Of a stretch of 22,005 nt of DNA, positions 6,296 through 15,076 are shown piece after piece; position 1 is the first letter of the stretch; each line of letters opens with the position of its first letter. Position numbers and translations under genes: made by a program. Location: positions 1 to 22,005 of the forward strand of contig CAJTOO010000034.1 of the NCBI GenBank assembly GCA_910577735.1. The letters run 5' to 3'. Source of the DNA: an uncultured Lachnospiraceae bacterium (lineage in GTDB: Bacteria > Bacillota > Clostridia > Lachnospirales > Lachnospiraceae). The notes below the pieces were generated by a model that saw only the letters and a list, made by a program, of their open reading frames with translations, did not search any database and had not been told where the DNA came from.

Positions 6296-7141
6296 TTACT
6301 CCTTTACTCCGCCAAGCGTTACACCCGCAATGATATACTTGGAAAGGAGCAGATATACCAAGATGATCGGAACGATAGCAACCAGGATCATAGTATATAT
6401 CTTGCCCATGTCAAAATTCATATAGTCTGCACCTCGAAGAGTTGCAATCAGAATTGGCACCGTCATTTTCTCTTTGGACTGAATGATCAGCGCTGGAACA
6501 AAGTAATTATTCCACGAACCAACAAAAGTAAAAATTGCCTGCACTGCAATAGCCGGTTTCATAATCGGAAGCACGATCCGATTAAAGGTCCCAAACTCTC
6601 CAGAGCCATCAATCCTTGCCGCTTCTACAAGAGACATCGGAAGAGAAGATTGCAGATAACTATACATAAAATAAAATACAGCCGGAGAAGCAATGGATGG
6701 GATAATCAAAGGAACCAGAGAGTCATACATTCCCATATTAGTGACTAGTCGCAAAAATCCCATAGCTGTTACTTGTGTTGGCATCACAAGAATCGCCATA
6801 ATAAATGTAAATGCTGCTTTCTTTAATTTAAAATCATACGCGTAAAGACCATAAGCTGTCAAGGCTGAAAAGTAGGTAGCAATCGCCGCAGAACATCCAG
6901 AGACAAATAAACTGTTCAAAATTCCCTTAAACATGGGAAACGTTCCGTCATTAGCGACATTTCGCAGATTCTCAAACAGATAGCCGCCTGGCAGTGCAGA
7001 AAACCCTTTCTGCAGATCTGCATGTGATCTTGTTGCATTGATAAACAGGATGTAGAAGAAAAACAGGCACATAAATGACAGGATAATCAATACAATATGC
7101 GCCATGATACTCCGTAAATGACTGGACTGTTTTGATTTCAT
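6296..7141 (-). CDS. CUT1 sugar ABC transporter permease (MalG type)
   Basis: This is a 281-residue inner-membrane permease of the carbohydrate uptake 1 family, one half of the channel that accepts sugar from the solute-binding protein. It shows six hydrophobic spans and the cytoplasmic EAA loop EAARIDGSGEFGTFNRIVLP, which docks on the ATPase. The C-terminus GVTLGGVKE is typical of the MalG/UgpE half. I chose the ATG at 7141 because AGGAGG lies at suitable spacing and the upstream permease stops only 4 bases before; the frame continues to 7207 but overlaps that gene. No ATPase gene is present, so the transporter probably uses a shared MsmX-like ATPase encoded elsewhere (inference). Confidence 0.93.
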   Translation of the reverse strand: MKSKQSSHLRSIMAHIVLIILSFMCLFFFYILFINATRSHADLQKGFSALPGGYLFENLRNVANDGTFPMFKGILNSLFVSGCSAAIATYFSALTAYGLYAYDFKLKKAAFTFIMAILVMPTQVTAMGFLRLVTNMGMYDSLVPLIIPSIASPAVFYFMYSYLQSSLPMSLVEAARIDGSGEFGTFNRIVLPIMKPAIAVQAIFTFVGSWNNYFVPALIIQSKEKMTVPILIATLRGADYMNFDMGKIYTMILVAIVPIILVYLLLSKYIIAGVTLGGVKE

Positions 7142-7145
7142 GACC

Positions 7146-8096
7146 TTATCTCCTCCTCTGCTTTTTTGCTTTCTTTGCTGCTGCTTTTGAACCATCTGGA
7201 TCATCATTATTGGTCATCCGGTATACAAAGAAGCACAGAATACCGCTGACAATAAACAAATAGACAGAAAGAGCACCCGCCATACCATAATTTCTGCTCT
7301 TTAAATGGCTGTTCAGGAACATTATCAACGTCATGGATGTACGGTCTGGCGTTCCTTGTCCATTTGTCAAAATCTGAGGAACATCAAACATCTGTAGACC
7401 ACCAATAATCGCTGTGATCAGTGTATAGGCAAGGATCGGACGTATCTGCGGAAGCGTAATATAAAAGAACCTCTGAATACTGTTACACCCATCCAGCTCG
7501 GAAGCTTCAAAGACATCTGGACTAATTCCCATAATCGCTGCCATAAGCATAATGGTAGAATTACCGAACCACATGAGAAAGTTCATAAAGCCCACTAAAG
7601 ACCTGGTACCAAATACAGAACCAAGAAAATCAAAGGGCTCTTTAATTAACCCTATGGACATAAGAATTTCATTGACCGGGCCATTGGTAGAGAACATGGT
7701 AAAGAAAAGCATTGCAAATGCAGATGCCATGATCAGGTTCGGCAAATATATCACAACTTTGAAAAACTGTGTTCCATGAATCTTCAGACGGGCATCCACA
7801 AACCATTCTGCAAGCACCAGAGCAATCACAATCTGAGGAATAAATCCTATGATCCATAAAATCAACGTATTGGCCGCATATTTGAGCATATCTGATCCCA
7901 AAAGGCTGATATAATTCTCTATTCCGATAAAATTCGGTCCGACTTCCTTGATTCCCGAACGATAATACTCAAAAAAACTGTATCGGATTGTATCTATCAG
8001 AGGAATAAATGAAAATATGAAAAAACTCACAAAAAACGGGAGAATGAAAAAATATCCCCATTTTGCATAGTCAATCTTTTTATGTTTTGTTTTCAT
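7146..8096 (-). CDS. CUT1 sugar ABC transporter permease (MalF type)
   Basis: This 316-residue permease is the MalF/UgpA-type partner of the gene that follows it. It has a basic N-terminus, a first span (GYFFILPFFVSFFIFSFIPL), further spans, and the EAA loop EASELDGCNSIQRFFYITLP. The very basic tail (KAAAKKAKKQRRR) is cytoplasmic. The stop codon is 4 bases from the next permease start, so the two are translationally linked. The start at 8096 has AGGGG about 11 bases upstream, which is rather far and may mean lower expression than the solute-binding protein. A strong hairpin separates it from that upstream gene. Confidence 0.93.
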   Translation of the reverse strand: MKTKHKKIDYAKWGYFFILPFFVSFFIFSFIPLIDTIRYSFFEYYRSGIKEVGPNFIGIENYISLLGSDMLKYAANTLILWIIGFIPQIVIALVLAEWFVDARLKIHGTQFFKVVIYLPNLIMASAFAMLFFTMFSTNGPVNEILMSIGLIKEPFDFLGSVFGTRSLVGFMNFLMWFGNSTIMLMAAIMGISPDVFEASELDGCNSIQRFFYITLPQIRPILAYTLITAIIGGLQMFDVPQILTNGQGTPDRTSMTLIMFLNSHLKSRNYGMAGALSVYLFIVSGILCFFVYRMTNNDDPDGSKAAAKKAKKQRRR

Positions 8097-8126
8097 AAAT
8101 GATCGCCCCTTTCTTTTTCCTTTTGA

Positions 8127-8150
8127 TGCGGGGTAGCTTTATACCCCGCA
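8127..8150 (-). other. Intercistronic hairpin without T-tail between binding protein and permease
   Basis: TGCGGGGTA (8127-8135) and TACCCCGCA (8142-8150) form a perfect 9-bp GC-rich stem with a 6-base loop. On the minus strand it is followed by an A-rich, not T-rich, sequence, so it is unlikely to be a full terminator. It lies 13 bases after the solute-binding-protein stop. In known binding-protein operons such hairpins protect the upstream message from 3' decay, raising binding protein over membrane components. That role is inferred. Confidence 0.6.
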
Positions 8151-8163
8151 CAAATACCTGTTT

Positions 8164-9537
8164 TTACTCCGGCCACTGAATTGCTGTAATATCTGGATAA
8201 CGTTCGATGATCGCTGTTTCAAAATTCGCCTTCGCCTTATCAAAATCAACTGCGCCCTGGAAATAATCGCTGAAAGAATTCTGAATCAGTTCCACGCATC
8301 CTTGGTCATAAGCCGAAAGCGGCGCAATCTGGATATTTTCTGCAACTGGAGCAAAATACTGGAACGAATTCTGCCCTCCTAAGAATTCAGAAGAATAAGA
8401 GGCATCTCCTGCTGCTTCCTGCATGCCACTTCTTGTATTTGTAAACTCTGCATAGTCTTTGGATAACTTCAGCAGATTCTTCTTATCTGCCGTAAGCGCA
8501 AGAATGATATCTTTCACATGCTCTGGATTGTCGGTACCAGTGCAAGCATGTATATAGGAACCTCCCCAGTTATATTCCTGAGGCGGATTGGTAACACCCC
8601 ACACGCCATTTTCTCCGTCCCAGTTTGGCTTTAATGTAAAATCAATTCCCCATGCCGGGAAGAGAAAGGCAAATACTTTGGCAGAAGACCCCATCGCCTT
8701 GTTCCAGTCATCATTCCACTGTCCTTTTACACTCTTGTCCAGATAGCCTGCATCCAGCCATTCTTTAGAATCTTTCACCCAATCCATAATCTTCTGATCC
8801 ACTTTAACTGTGGTCTCACCTGGACTTACCCAAGATGCTTCGATACTGTTGCCATACAGACGGAATGTATCTGCATAGGAAGAAAACGTATAATATCCTT
8901 TTGCTTTCAGTTCTTCTGCTGTTGCTTTAAGCGTATCCCAGTCTTTCACTTTCTGACCAATCGCCTCTGGATCATCTGTGCCAAACACATCCATGGCGAT
9001 ATCCCGGCGATATACCAGAAGACCCGGACAGCACTGCCAAGTGGAACCTCTTTGAACACCATTCACGTCTGAAGCAGTCACCTTCGTAAACTCATACTGC
9101 TCTGCCATATCTGTATCTGGATTAATTCCGAGACTCGTAAGAGGCATGGCTACATCTGCGTCTGCATCTGTATATTTATTCACATAATCTGTCTCTGACA
9201 GGAAAATATCCACTTTGTCATCTGCCGACGCATCCGCCTGTTTCATCAAAGCCTCATCCAGCTTTTGTTGATAGACCCCGTCCTGATTCGGGTTGATAAT
9301 CCAGTGTATCTCAGTGCCATCATTTAATGTCGTCACTGTACCATCCTTCGAAGTTTCCTTAACTTTGGGATAGACTGCCTCTACACGTTTACGGAATTCG
9401 TCATTCCAGCTGTAGACATTGATGACCTTTCCTTCCTCGCCTCCTTCTGCATCAGAGCTAGATGATTTGCCGCAGCCAGCCAGCGAACTAGCTGTTATCA
9501 CTGCAACCAACAAGATGCTTATGATTCTCTTTTTCAT
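8164..9537 (-). CDS. CUT1 extracellular sugar-binding lipoprotein
   Basis: The 457-residue product is an extracellular solute-binding protein of the family-1 type that delivers oligosaccharides to the MalF/MalG-type permeases encoded next. It has a lipoprotein signal peptide (MKKRIISILLVAVITASSL, lipobox LAGC, Cys22), a short Ser/Gly/Glu linker, then VINVYSWNDEFRKRV, the typical first strand of this fold. Several tryptophans (for example PNWDGENGVWGV and EYNWGGSY) fit sugar stacking. AGGAGG precedes the ATG at good spacing. It is the first gene of the importer unit and is divergent from the GH94 genes. A beta-glucoside ligand is the likely guess from context, not from sequence. Confidence 0.93.
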   Translation of the reverse strand: MKKRIISILLVAVITASSLAGCGKSSSSDAEGGEEGKVINVYSWNDEFRKRVEAVYPKVKETSKDGTVTTLNDGTEIHWIINPNQDGVYQQKLDEALMKQADASADDKVDIFLSETDYVNKYTDADADVAMPLTSLGINPDTDMAEQYEFTKVTASDVNGVQRGSTWQCCPGLLVYRRDIAMDVFGTDDPEAIGQKVKDWDTLKATAEELKAKGYYTFSSYADTFRLYGNSIEASWVSPGETTVKVDQKIMDWVKDSKEWLDAGYLDKSVKGQWNDDWNKAMGSSAKVFAFLFPAWGIDFTLKPNWDGENGVWGVTNPPQEYNWGGSYIHACTGTDNPEHVKDIILALTADKKNLLKLSKDYAEFTNTRSGMQEAAGDASYSSEFLGGQNSFQYFAPVAENIQIAPLSAYDQGCVELIQNSFSDYFQGAVDFDKAKANFETAIIERYPDITAIQWPE

Positions 9538-9816
9538 TTAAAAAACCTCCTGTTATATTTTGTGAAGCCACTCCTTCACTCGTCTTGTTGCACAAAGTAT
9601 AACGGATTTTTTGCCTCAAATATATTAAAGTTCTTACCAAAATGTCAGATTAATGACACATTTTCAATGTTTTTATGCACATAAAAGGCGTACTTATACA
9701 CTCTAATTTAATTTAGGTCATGATTCTGATATTTTTCGCATGTTTTTTATTTATATCGGTCTTTGATTTCCTCTATGATTATTCTATATAAACGGGTTAA
9801 GAAAGGAGCATAAACA
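9538..9816. promoter_or_regulatory. Divergent control region between importer and phosphorylase genes
   Basis: This 279-base, AT-rich gap holds both promoters and probably the binding sites of the local AraC regulator. Toward the phosphorylases: TTGATT (9763-9768), a 16-base spacer and TATATA (9785-9790). Toward the binding protein: a TATACT -10 at 9596-9601 with no good -35, as expected for an activated promoter. At 9641 and 9652 the motifs AATGTCA and AATGACA repeat 11 bases apart, and TGTCA-gattaa-TGACA (9643-9658) is also an inverted repeat. They sit about 40-55 bases upstream of the binding-protein -10. A small GTGAAG/CTTCAC hairpin (9562-9579) lies in its 5' leader. I see no coding potential. 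Confidence 0.55.
9763..9790 (+). promoter_or_regulatory. Probable promoter of the GH94 gene pair
   Basis: TTGATT at 9763-9768 and TATATA at 9785-9790, separated by 16 bases, lie 26 bases before the TTG start of the first GH94 gene. Matches to the sigma-70/sigma-A consensus are moderate. Confidence 0.45.
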
Positions 9817-12516
9817 TTGAACCATTTAAAATTTATAGATGAACATGGAAGCTTTCTGATCAGACAGCCGGAGAATACAAGTTACCTGTATTTTCCTCTT
9901 GCATCAGAAACTGGACTGAAAAGTGCTGTCACGCCGAATCTGGGCGGTGATGCCAAGATAGATCAGGAAACTTTCCTTTTGGAACCGGTAAGTTCTGAAA
10001 ATCTGCACAACAATCGTTCCTCCCGCAATTTTTGGTTTCGAAAAAACAACACAGATATATACTCAGCAAGCGGAGCTTCTGCGGTTCAGGAAGCTTTACA
10101 ATTTACGGAACAACAGGATAAGAGTGAGCTGACTGCAGGATTTATGTGGCAGACCCTAACCCGAACTTCCAAAGTCCATCAGCTGATATCTACTATTACT
10201 TCTTTTATTCCCAAAGACAGTAATGTGGAGATTATGTATGTGACCATACAAAATCAGGCAGAGACCCCACAGGAATTCACTGCTTACGCTGCAATTCCTA
10301 TCTATGGACGCAGTGCAGACAATATCCGGGATCACCGGAATGTTACCTCCATGCTTCACCGCATCGAGACAGTTGAAAATGGTGTGCTCGTCTGCCCCAC
10401 CATGTCTTTTGATGAAAAGGGACACCGTCCAAATACGAAAATCTATTATGTTGCCGGCTGTTCGGGAAACAGCGATGCACCAGAAGCATTCTATCCTACC
10501 GTAGAAAGCTTTATCGGTGAAGGCGGAACCTTCACACATCCCCGTGCTGTCTATGAATCTCATCTTGGTGAAGCGGCTTCTTATCACACAGCCGGTAAGG
10601 AAGCCATGGGAGCTTTTCGATTTGCGCCTGTCTTACTCGGCCCTGGCGAAAAAGCGGACTATATCATTCTCATGGGCATAGAAAATAGCAAAGAAGATAT
10701 CCTGGATCGGATTGAAGCATATAATACCAGCGGCAAAATACAAAAAGCTTTTGAAGACACAAAATCTTACTGGCAGAATCAGGTAAATATTGATTTTCAT
10801 ACAAACGATATCGATTTTGACCAGTTGATGCAATGGATTTGTTTTCAGCCCTATCTGCGCCGGCTGTTCGGCTGCTCCTTTCTTCCTCATCATGACTACG
10901 GAAGAGGTGGTCGTGGATGGAGAGATCTCTGGCAAGACTGTCTCTCTCTACTTCTGCTGAATCCTGAGCATGTGGGAGATATGATCACTGCAAACTATAA
11001 GGGCGTCCGTATAGATGGCACGAATGCAACAATCATTGAAAGCAAAAACGGCAGTTTTCTTGCCGACCGGAACGGGATCGCCCGGGTCTGGATGGATCAT
11101 GCACTCTGGCCGTTGATGACAACAAAACTCTATATTGATCAAACCGGAGACATCGAACTTCTAAATAAGCAAGTTCCTTATTTTAAAGATATACAGACCG
11201 CACGGGGAACCGAAATTGATGACTTGTGGATTCCTTCACATGGGAATCTGCAGTGCACAAAAGAACATACGTTCTATCTCGGGAGTATCCTCGAACATCT
11301 TCTTATCCAGCACTTAACTTCCTTTTATGAGACAGGGGAACATAATATCTATCGTCTCCGGGGAGCAGACTGGAACGATGCTTTGGATATGGCTTCTGAA
11401 CATGGAGAAAGTGTGGCTTTTACCTGTGCCTATGCTGGTAATTTACTGGATCTGGCAGCTATGATCCGTCTTCTGGACAGTCATTCTGCTACTCATACAA
11501 CGGAGCTTCTGGAAGAAATCACGGTCCTTTTGGAAGACAACACAGAAATCTTTAATGATACCCATAAGAAGCAACAAATCCTGTCTAAATATTGCAGCCT
11601 TTGCAGGCACGAAGTCAGTGGCCGGCGTGTCACCCACTCCCTTTCTTCCCTTGCGGTGAATCTGGTCAGGAAAGCAAACTGGCTTATGGAACATATAAGA
11701 ACACAGGAATGGATCAACGGACCTGAAGATGAGGGATGGTTCAACAGCTATTACGACAATCATGGCCGGGCTGTAGAAGGATTTTTTGAAAATCATGTGC
11801 GCATGATGCTGACTGGACAGGTTTTTGCTATCATGAGCCAAGTTGCAGAAGATGAGCAGATCCGAAAGATCACAAAGAGTGCAGATCACTACCTTTATCA
11901 GAAAGAAATCGGCGGTTACCGCCTGAATACTGATTTTCACGAATTGAAATTTGATATGGGACGCATGTTTGGATTTGCCTACGGAGAGAAAGAAAACGGA
12001 GCTGTATTTTCCCACATGACGACCATGTATGCCAATGCTTTGTACCGCAGAGGTTTTGTAAAGGAAGGTTTTAAAGCCCTGAAGACGCTCGCAGATACAG
12101 CTCTGAATTTTGATGTGAGCCATATCTATCCGGGGATACCTGAATATTTCCGCGCAGATGGGCGGGGAATGTATCAGTATTTGACTGGAGCTGCCAGTTG
12201 GTTTATGATGACAATGCTCACAGAGGTTTTTGGTGTACGAGGAGATGCCGGAGATCTGATTTTGCATCCAAAGCTTCTGGCCTGCCAGTTTGACGCAGAT
12301 GGAACAGCTTTTGTTGCTGCTCCCTTTGCAGGTAAAAATTTTACCATCCTTTATAAAAACAAAGCTGGCAAAGATTTCGGCTCCTATATCATCGAATCTG
12401 CTTTCTGCGACAGCAAAAAGCTTCCTGTCACAGAGGAATCATTTGTTATGATTCCCCGCAGAACCATCACCGCACTGTCAGACAACATGCACAAAATTAT
12501 TATAAATTTATCATAA
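9817..12516 (+). CDS. GH94 disaccharide phosphorylase, long (about 900 aa) type
   Basis: This 899-residue protein belongs to GH94, inverting phosphorylases that split beta-linked glucosyl disaccharides with phosphate into alpha-glucose-1-phosphate and a free sugar, saving ATP. Order: N-terminal beta-sandwich, linker helices, an (alpha/alpha)6 barrel starting near DHDYGRGGRGWRDLWQD-like residues (HHDYGRGGRGWRDLWQD), and a C-terminal jelly roll. The catalytic acid should be Asp518 in GADWND. Length and the GRGGRGWRDLWQD motif resemble the laminaribiose (beta-1,3) phosphorylase branch more than the roughly 800-residue cellobiose enzymes; this is from memory and not certain. It starts with TTG at 9817, with AAAGGAG 8 bases upstream. 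No signal peptide, so cytoplasmic. A second GH94 gene follows after 48 bases, and the importer and GH3 genes are divergent. Confidence 0.88.
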   Translation: MNHLKFIDEHGSFLIRQPENTSYLYFPLASETGLKSAVTPNLGGDAKIDQETFLLEPVSSENLHNNRSSRNFWFRKNNTDIYSASGASAVQEALQFTEQQDKSELTAGFMWQTLTRTSKVHQLISTITSFIPKDSNVEIMYVTIQNQAETPQEFTAYAAIPIYGRSADNIRDHRNVTSMLHRIETVENGVLVCPTMSFDEKGHRPNTKIYYVAGCSGNSDAPEAFYPTVESFIGEGGTFTHPRAVYESHLGEAASYHTAGKEAMGAFRFAPVLLGPGEKADYIILMGIENSKEDILDRIEAYNTSGKIQKAFEDTKSYWQNQVNIDFHTNDIDFDQLMQWICFQPYLRRLFGCSFLPHHDYGRGGRGWRDLWQDCLSLLLLNPEHVGDMITANYKGVRIDGTNATIIESKNGSFLADRNGIARVWMDHALWPLMTTKLYIDQTGDIELLNKQVPYFKDIQTARGTEIDDLWIPSHGNLQCTKEHTFYLGSILEHLLIQHLTSFYETGEHNIYRLRGADWNDALDMASEHGESVAFTCAYAGNLLDLAAMIRLLDSHSATHTTELLEEITVLLEDNTEIFNDTHKKQQILSKYCSLCRHEVSGRRVTHSLSSLAVNLVRKANWLMEHIRTQEWINGPEDEGWFNSYYDNHGRAVEGFFENHVRMMLTGQVFAIMSQVAEDEQIRKITKSADHYLYQKEIGGYRLNTDFHELKFDMGRMFGFAYGEKENGAVFSHMTTMYANALYRRGFVKEGFKALKTLADTALNFDVSHIYPGIPEYFRADGRGMYQYLTGAASWFMMTMLTEVFGVRGDAGDLILHPKLLACQFDADGTAFVAAPFAGKNFTILYKNKAGKDFGSYIIESAFCDSKKLPVTEESFVMIPRRTITALSDNMHKIIINLS

Positions 12517-12564
12517 CAGCGTTTATCAAAAACAGAAACACCAAGAAAGGACAAACAGCATCAT

Positions 12565-14970
12565 ATGAGATATGGATATTTTGATAACAAAAATCGGGAA
12601 TACGTAATCGATCGGCCGGATACACCCACCCCCTGGGTAAATTATCTGGGTTCTCCAGAATATGGCGCAATTATTTCCAACCATGCAGGCGGCTACAGTT
12701 TTATAAAGTCTGGCGCAAATGGAAGAATTCTTCGATATATTTTTAACAATTTTGACCAGCCGGGAAGATACCTTTATATCCGTGATAATGAATCCAAAGA
12801 TTATTGGTCGGCTTCCTGGCAGCCAGTAGCCAAAGACCCTGAACAATACAAAAGTAAATGCTGTCATGGAATGGGATATACCAGAATGACCGCCTGCTAT
12901 GATGGGATTCGGTCTGAAGCTACCTATTATGTTCCTTCTGGAAAAAGCTATGAAGTGTGGGCGCTTTCTATCACCAACGACTCTCCATATGCCAGAGAAC
13001 TTACTCTGACTGGATATGCAGAGTTTACAAACCACAGTAATTATGAACAGGATCAGGTAAATCTGCAGTATTCGCTGTTTATCTCCAGAACGCTGTTTAG
13101 AGATAACCTGATCATTCAGCAGATACACGGCAATCTGGATGCCCTGTCCGAACAGGAACAGATAGACGAGAAAAACGTAACTGAGCGGTTCTTTGGTCTC
13201 TCTGGTGCCGATGTATCGTCTTACTGCGGAGAAAAAGAACATTTTCTTGGTAAATATCATGGTTACCACAACCCTCAGGGAATTGCATCTGGAAATCTGG
13301 GAAATGTGACCAGTTATAATGAAAATTCCTGCGGCGCACTTTCCTGCATCATCTCTCTTGCTCCGAAAGAGAGTAAAACCATCGTTTTTGTACTTGGAGC
13401 AGGCAGTGGGGCCTCTACGATTCTTGACGCTTATACAGAGCCTGACAAAAAGATAGCTCAGGAACTATCGGAATTAAAAAGCTACTGGCAGGAAAAGCTG
13501 AACCATCTGAAAGTAGATACACCCAGCCCAGAATTTAACACCATGATCAATACTTGGAATGCTTACAACTGCTTCATGACATTTATTTGGTCCCGCGCTG
13601 CATCTTTCATTTACTGTGGGTTGCGCAATGGTTATGGCTACCGTGATACGGTGCAGGACATTCAGGGAATCATCCACCTTGCCCCGGATATGGCAAAAGA
13701 AAAGATTCACTTTATGCTCTCAGCCCAGGTAAGTAATGGTGGCGGACTTCCTCTTGTAAAATTCACCCACAGCCCCGGGCAGGAAGATACCCCCGATGAC
13801 GCTTCCTATCGGCAGGAAACCGGTCACCCCGCTTATCGTGCAGATGATGCACTTTGGCTTTTTCCAACTATATACAAATACATTGCAGAAACTGGCAATC
13901 TTGCATTCCTGAATGAGATCATTCCATTTGCGGATAAAGAGGAGGCAACTGTTTATGAACACCTGAAACGTGCGCTTTCCTTTTCCTTTGCCCATCTCGG
14001 CCCTCATGGTATGCCCGCTGGACTTTATGCAGACTGGAACGACTGCCTGCGTCTGGGAGCCAACGGAGAATCTTCCTTTGTTGCTATGCAATTCTACTAT
14101 GCTATGACGATTTTAAAAAAATTTGCTGAATACAAAGAAGACACTGAATATGTAAGATATCTTGAAAAAAAGCAGGCAAAGACAGGCGAGGCCATTCAAA
14201 AGCTCTACTGGGATCAGGACCGTTTTATCCGCGGATATACAGAAGATGGCAAACAAATCGGTGCGGCAAAAGACCCTGAAGCAAATCTCTGGCTCAATCC
14301 GCAGAGTTGGGCTGTAATTAGCGGTCTTGCGTCTGCTGAACAATCTGATAAAATACTTGAAAATGTATATAAACAATTGAATACGAAATATGGCGCTCTG
14401 TTGATGAACCCGCCCTACCATGCACATGCGTTTGAAGGCGCGCTTGCTGTCATCTATAATCAGGGAACCAAAGAAAATGCCGGCATTTTCTCTCAGTCTC
14501 AGGGATGGCTGCTTCTTGCAGAAGCCCTGCAAGGACATGGTGAACGCGCCTTTACTTATTTTATGGAAAATGCGCCTGCTGCCTGGAACGACCATGCGGA
14601 GATTCGTCGTATGGAGCCTTATTGTTACGGACAATTTACAGAAGGACACGCAAGCAAGCATCCGGGACGTTCTCATGTCCATTGGCTGACCGGCACCGCC
14701 TCAACCATGATGGTCGGATGTGTGGAGGGTATTTTAGGTCTGCGTCCTGACCTGACTGGAATCACTCTGGCACCGTCAATCCCAAAAGACTGGGCACACC
14801 TGGAAATCCAGAAAGATTTTCGTGGAAAGCATCTGCATATTATAATCGAAAATCCAGACAGACGGGAGTCTGGATATAGAAAACTGATCCTCAATGGCAG
14901 AGAACTGAATGGAAATCATATACCGGCTAGTCTTCTTGAGAATGAAAATGAGATCTGTCTAATGCTCTGA
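12565..14970 (+). CDS. GH94 disaccharide phosphorylase, about 800 aa type
   Basis: This second GH94 enzyme (801 residues) begins MRYGYFDNKNREYVIDRPDT and PTPWVNYLG, the conserved start of the cellobiose and chitobiose phosphorylase branch. The N-terminal sandwich contains PGRYLYIRDNES and DYWSASWQPV. The barrel carries the catalytic acid Asp490 in LYADWND, at the position known for characterised family members. Phosphate-site residues probably include the C-terminal GRSHVHWLTGTAS segment. YGQFTEG and WNDCLRLG look closer to the chitobiose and cellobionate branch than to classical cellobiose phosphorylase, but I cannot settle the acceptor. A weak AAAGGA lies 13 bases before the ATG. It is cotranscribed with the longer GH94, which suggests two different linkages or acceptors are handled. 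A terminator follows. Confidence 0.9.
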   Translation: MRYGYFDNKNREYVIDRPDTPTPWVNYLGSPEYGAIISNHAGGYSFIKSGANGRILRYIFNNFDQPGRYLYIRDNESKDYWSASWQPVAKDPEQYKSKCCHGMGYTRMTACYDGIRSEATYYVPSGKSYEVWALSITNDSPYARELTLTGYAEFTNHSNYEQDQVNLQYSLFISRTLFRDNLIIQQIHGNLDALSEQEQIDEKNVTERFFGLSGADVSSYCGEKEHFLGKYHGYHNPQGIASGNLGNVTSYNENSCGALSCIISLAPKESKTIVFVLGAGSGASTILDAYTEPDKKIAQELSELKSYWQEKLNHLKVDTPSPEFNTMINTWNAYNCFMTFIWSRAASFIYCGLRNGYGYRDTVQDIQGIIHLAPDMAKEKIHFMLSAQVSNGGGLPLVKFTHSPGQEDTPDDASYRQETGHPAYRADDALWLFPTIYKYIAETGNLAFLNEIIPFADKEEATVYEHLKRALSFSFAHLGPHGMPAGLYADWNDCLRLGANGESSFVAMQFYYAMTILKKFAEYKEDTEYVRYLEKKQAKTGEAIQKLYWDQDRFIRGYTEDGKQIGAAKDPEANLWLNPQSWAVISGLASAEQSDKILENVYKQLNTKYGALLMNPPYHAHAFEGALAVIYNQGTKENAGIFSQSQGWLLLAEALQGHGERAFTYFMENAPAAWNDHAEIRRMEPYCYGQFTEGHASKHPGRSHVHWLTGTASTMMVGCVEGILGLRPDLTGITLAPSIPKDWAHLEIQKDFRGKHLHIIIENPDRRESGYRKLILNGRELNGNHIPASLLENENEICLML

Positions 14971-14999
14971 TGCATTTTATGTTTCCTTCCTCATTCAGC

Positions 15000-15075
15000 G
15001 GGGCTGTCATAGACTTTGCCTGCCTGTACCTTCAACAGGCAAACAAAGTCTGCGGCAACCCCATTTTCTTTGCTT
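15000..15075 (+). terminator. Terminator of the GH94 operon
   Basis: A nested hairpin: GGGG (15000-15003) with CCCC (15059-15062), GACTTTG (15012-15018) with CAAAGTC (15044-15050), and GCCTGT (15022-15027) with ACAGGC (15035-15040). On the plus strand it is followed by ATTTTCTTTGCTTTTT. It lies between two convergent genes. The minus strand has no T-run, so it should serve mainly the GH94 genes. Confidence 0.75.
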
Positions 15076-15076
15076 T

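Noticed and set aside
9538..9816. CcpA (cre) site in the sugar-gene promoters
   Set aside because: I looked for the TGNAANCGNTNNCA pattern here and upstream of the other sugar genes and found no convincing match.
11443..12267. Long antisense frame of 274 codons opposite the first GH94 gene
   Set aside because: It is a codon-bias shadow: the product has no recognisable domain, no ribosome binding site stands out, and it lies wholly inside a well-supported gene. The same applies to 12526-13269 and 14113-14682.
15000..15062. Nested hairpin as a riboswitch or structured regulatory RNA
   Set aside because: It follows a stop codon, lies between convergent genes and is followed by T-rich sequence, so a terminator is enough to explain it.
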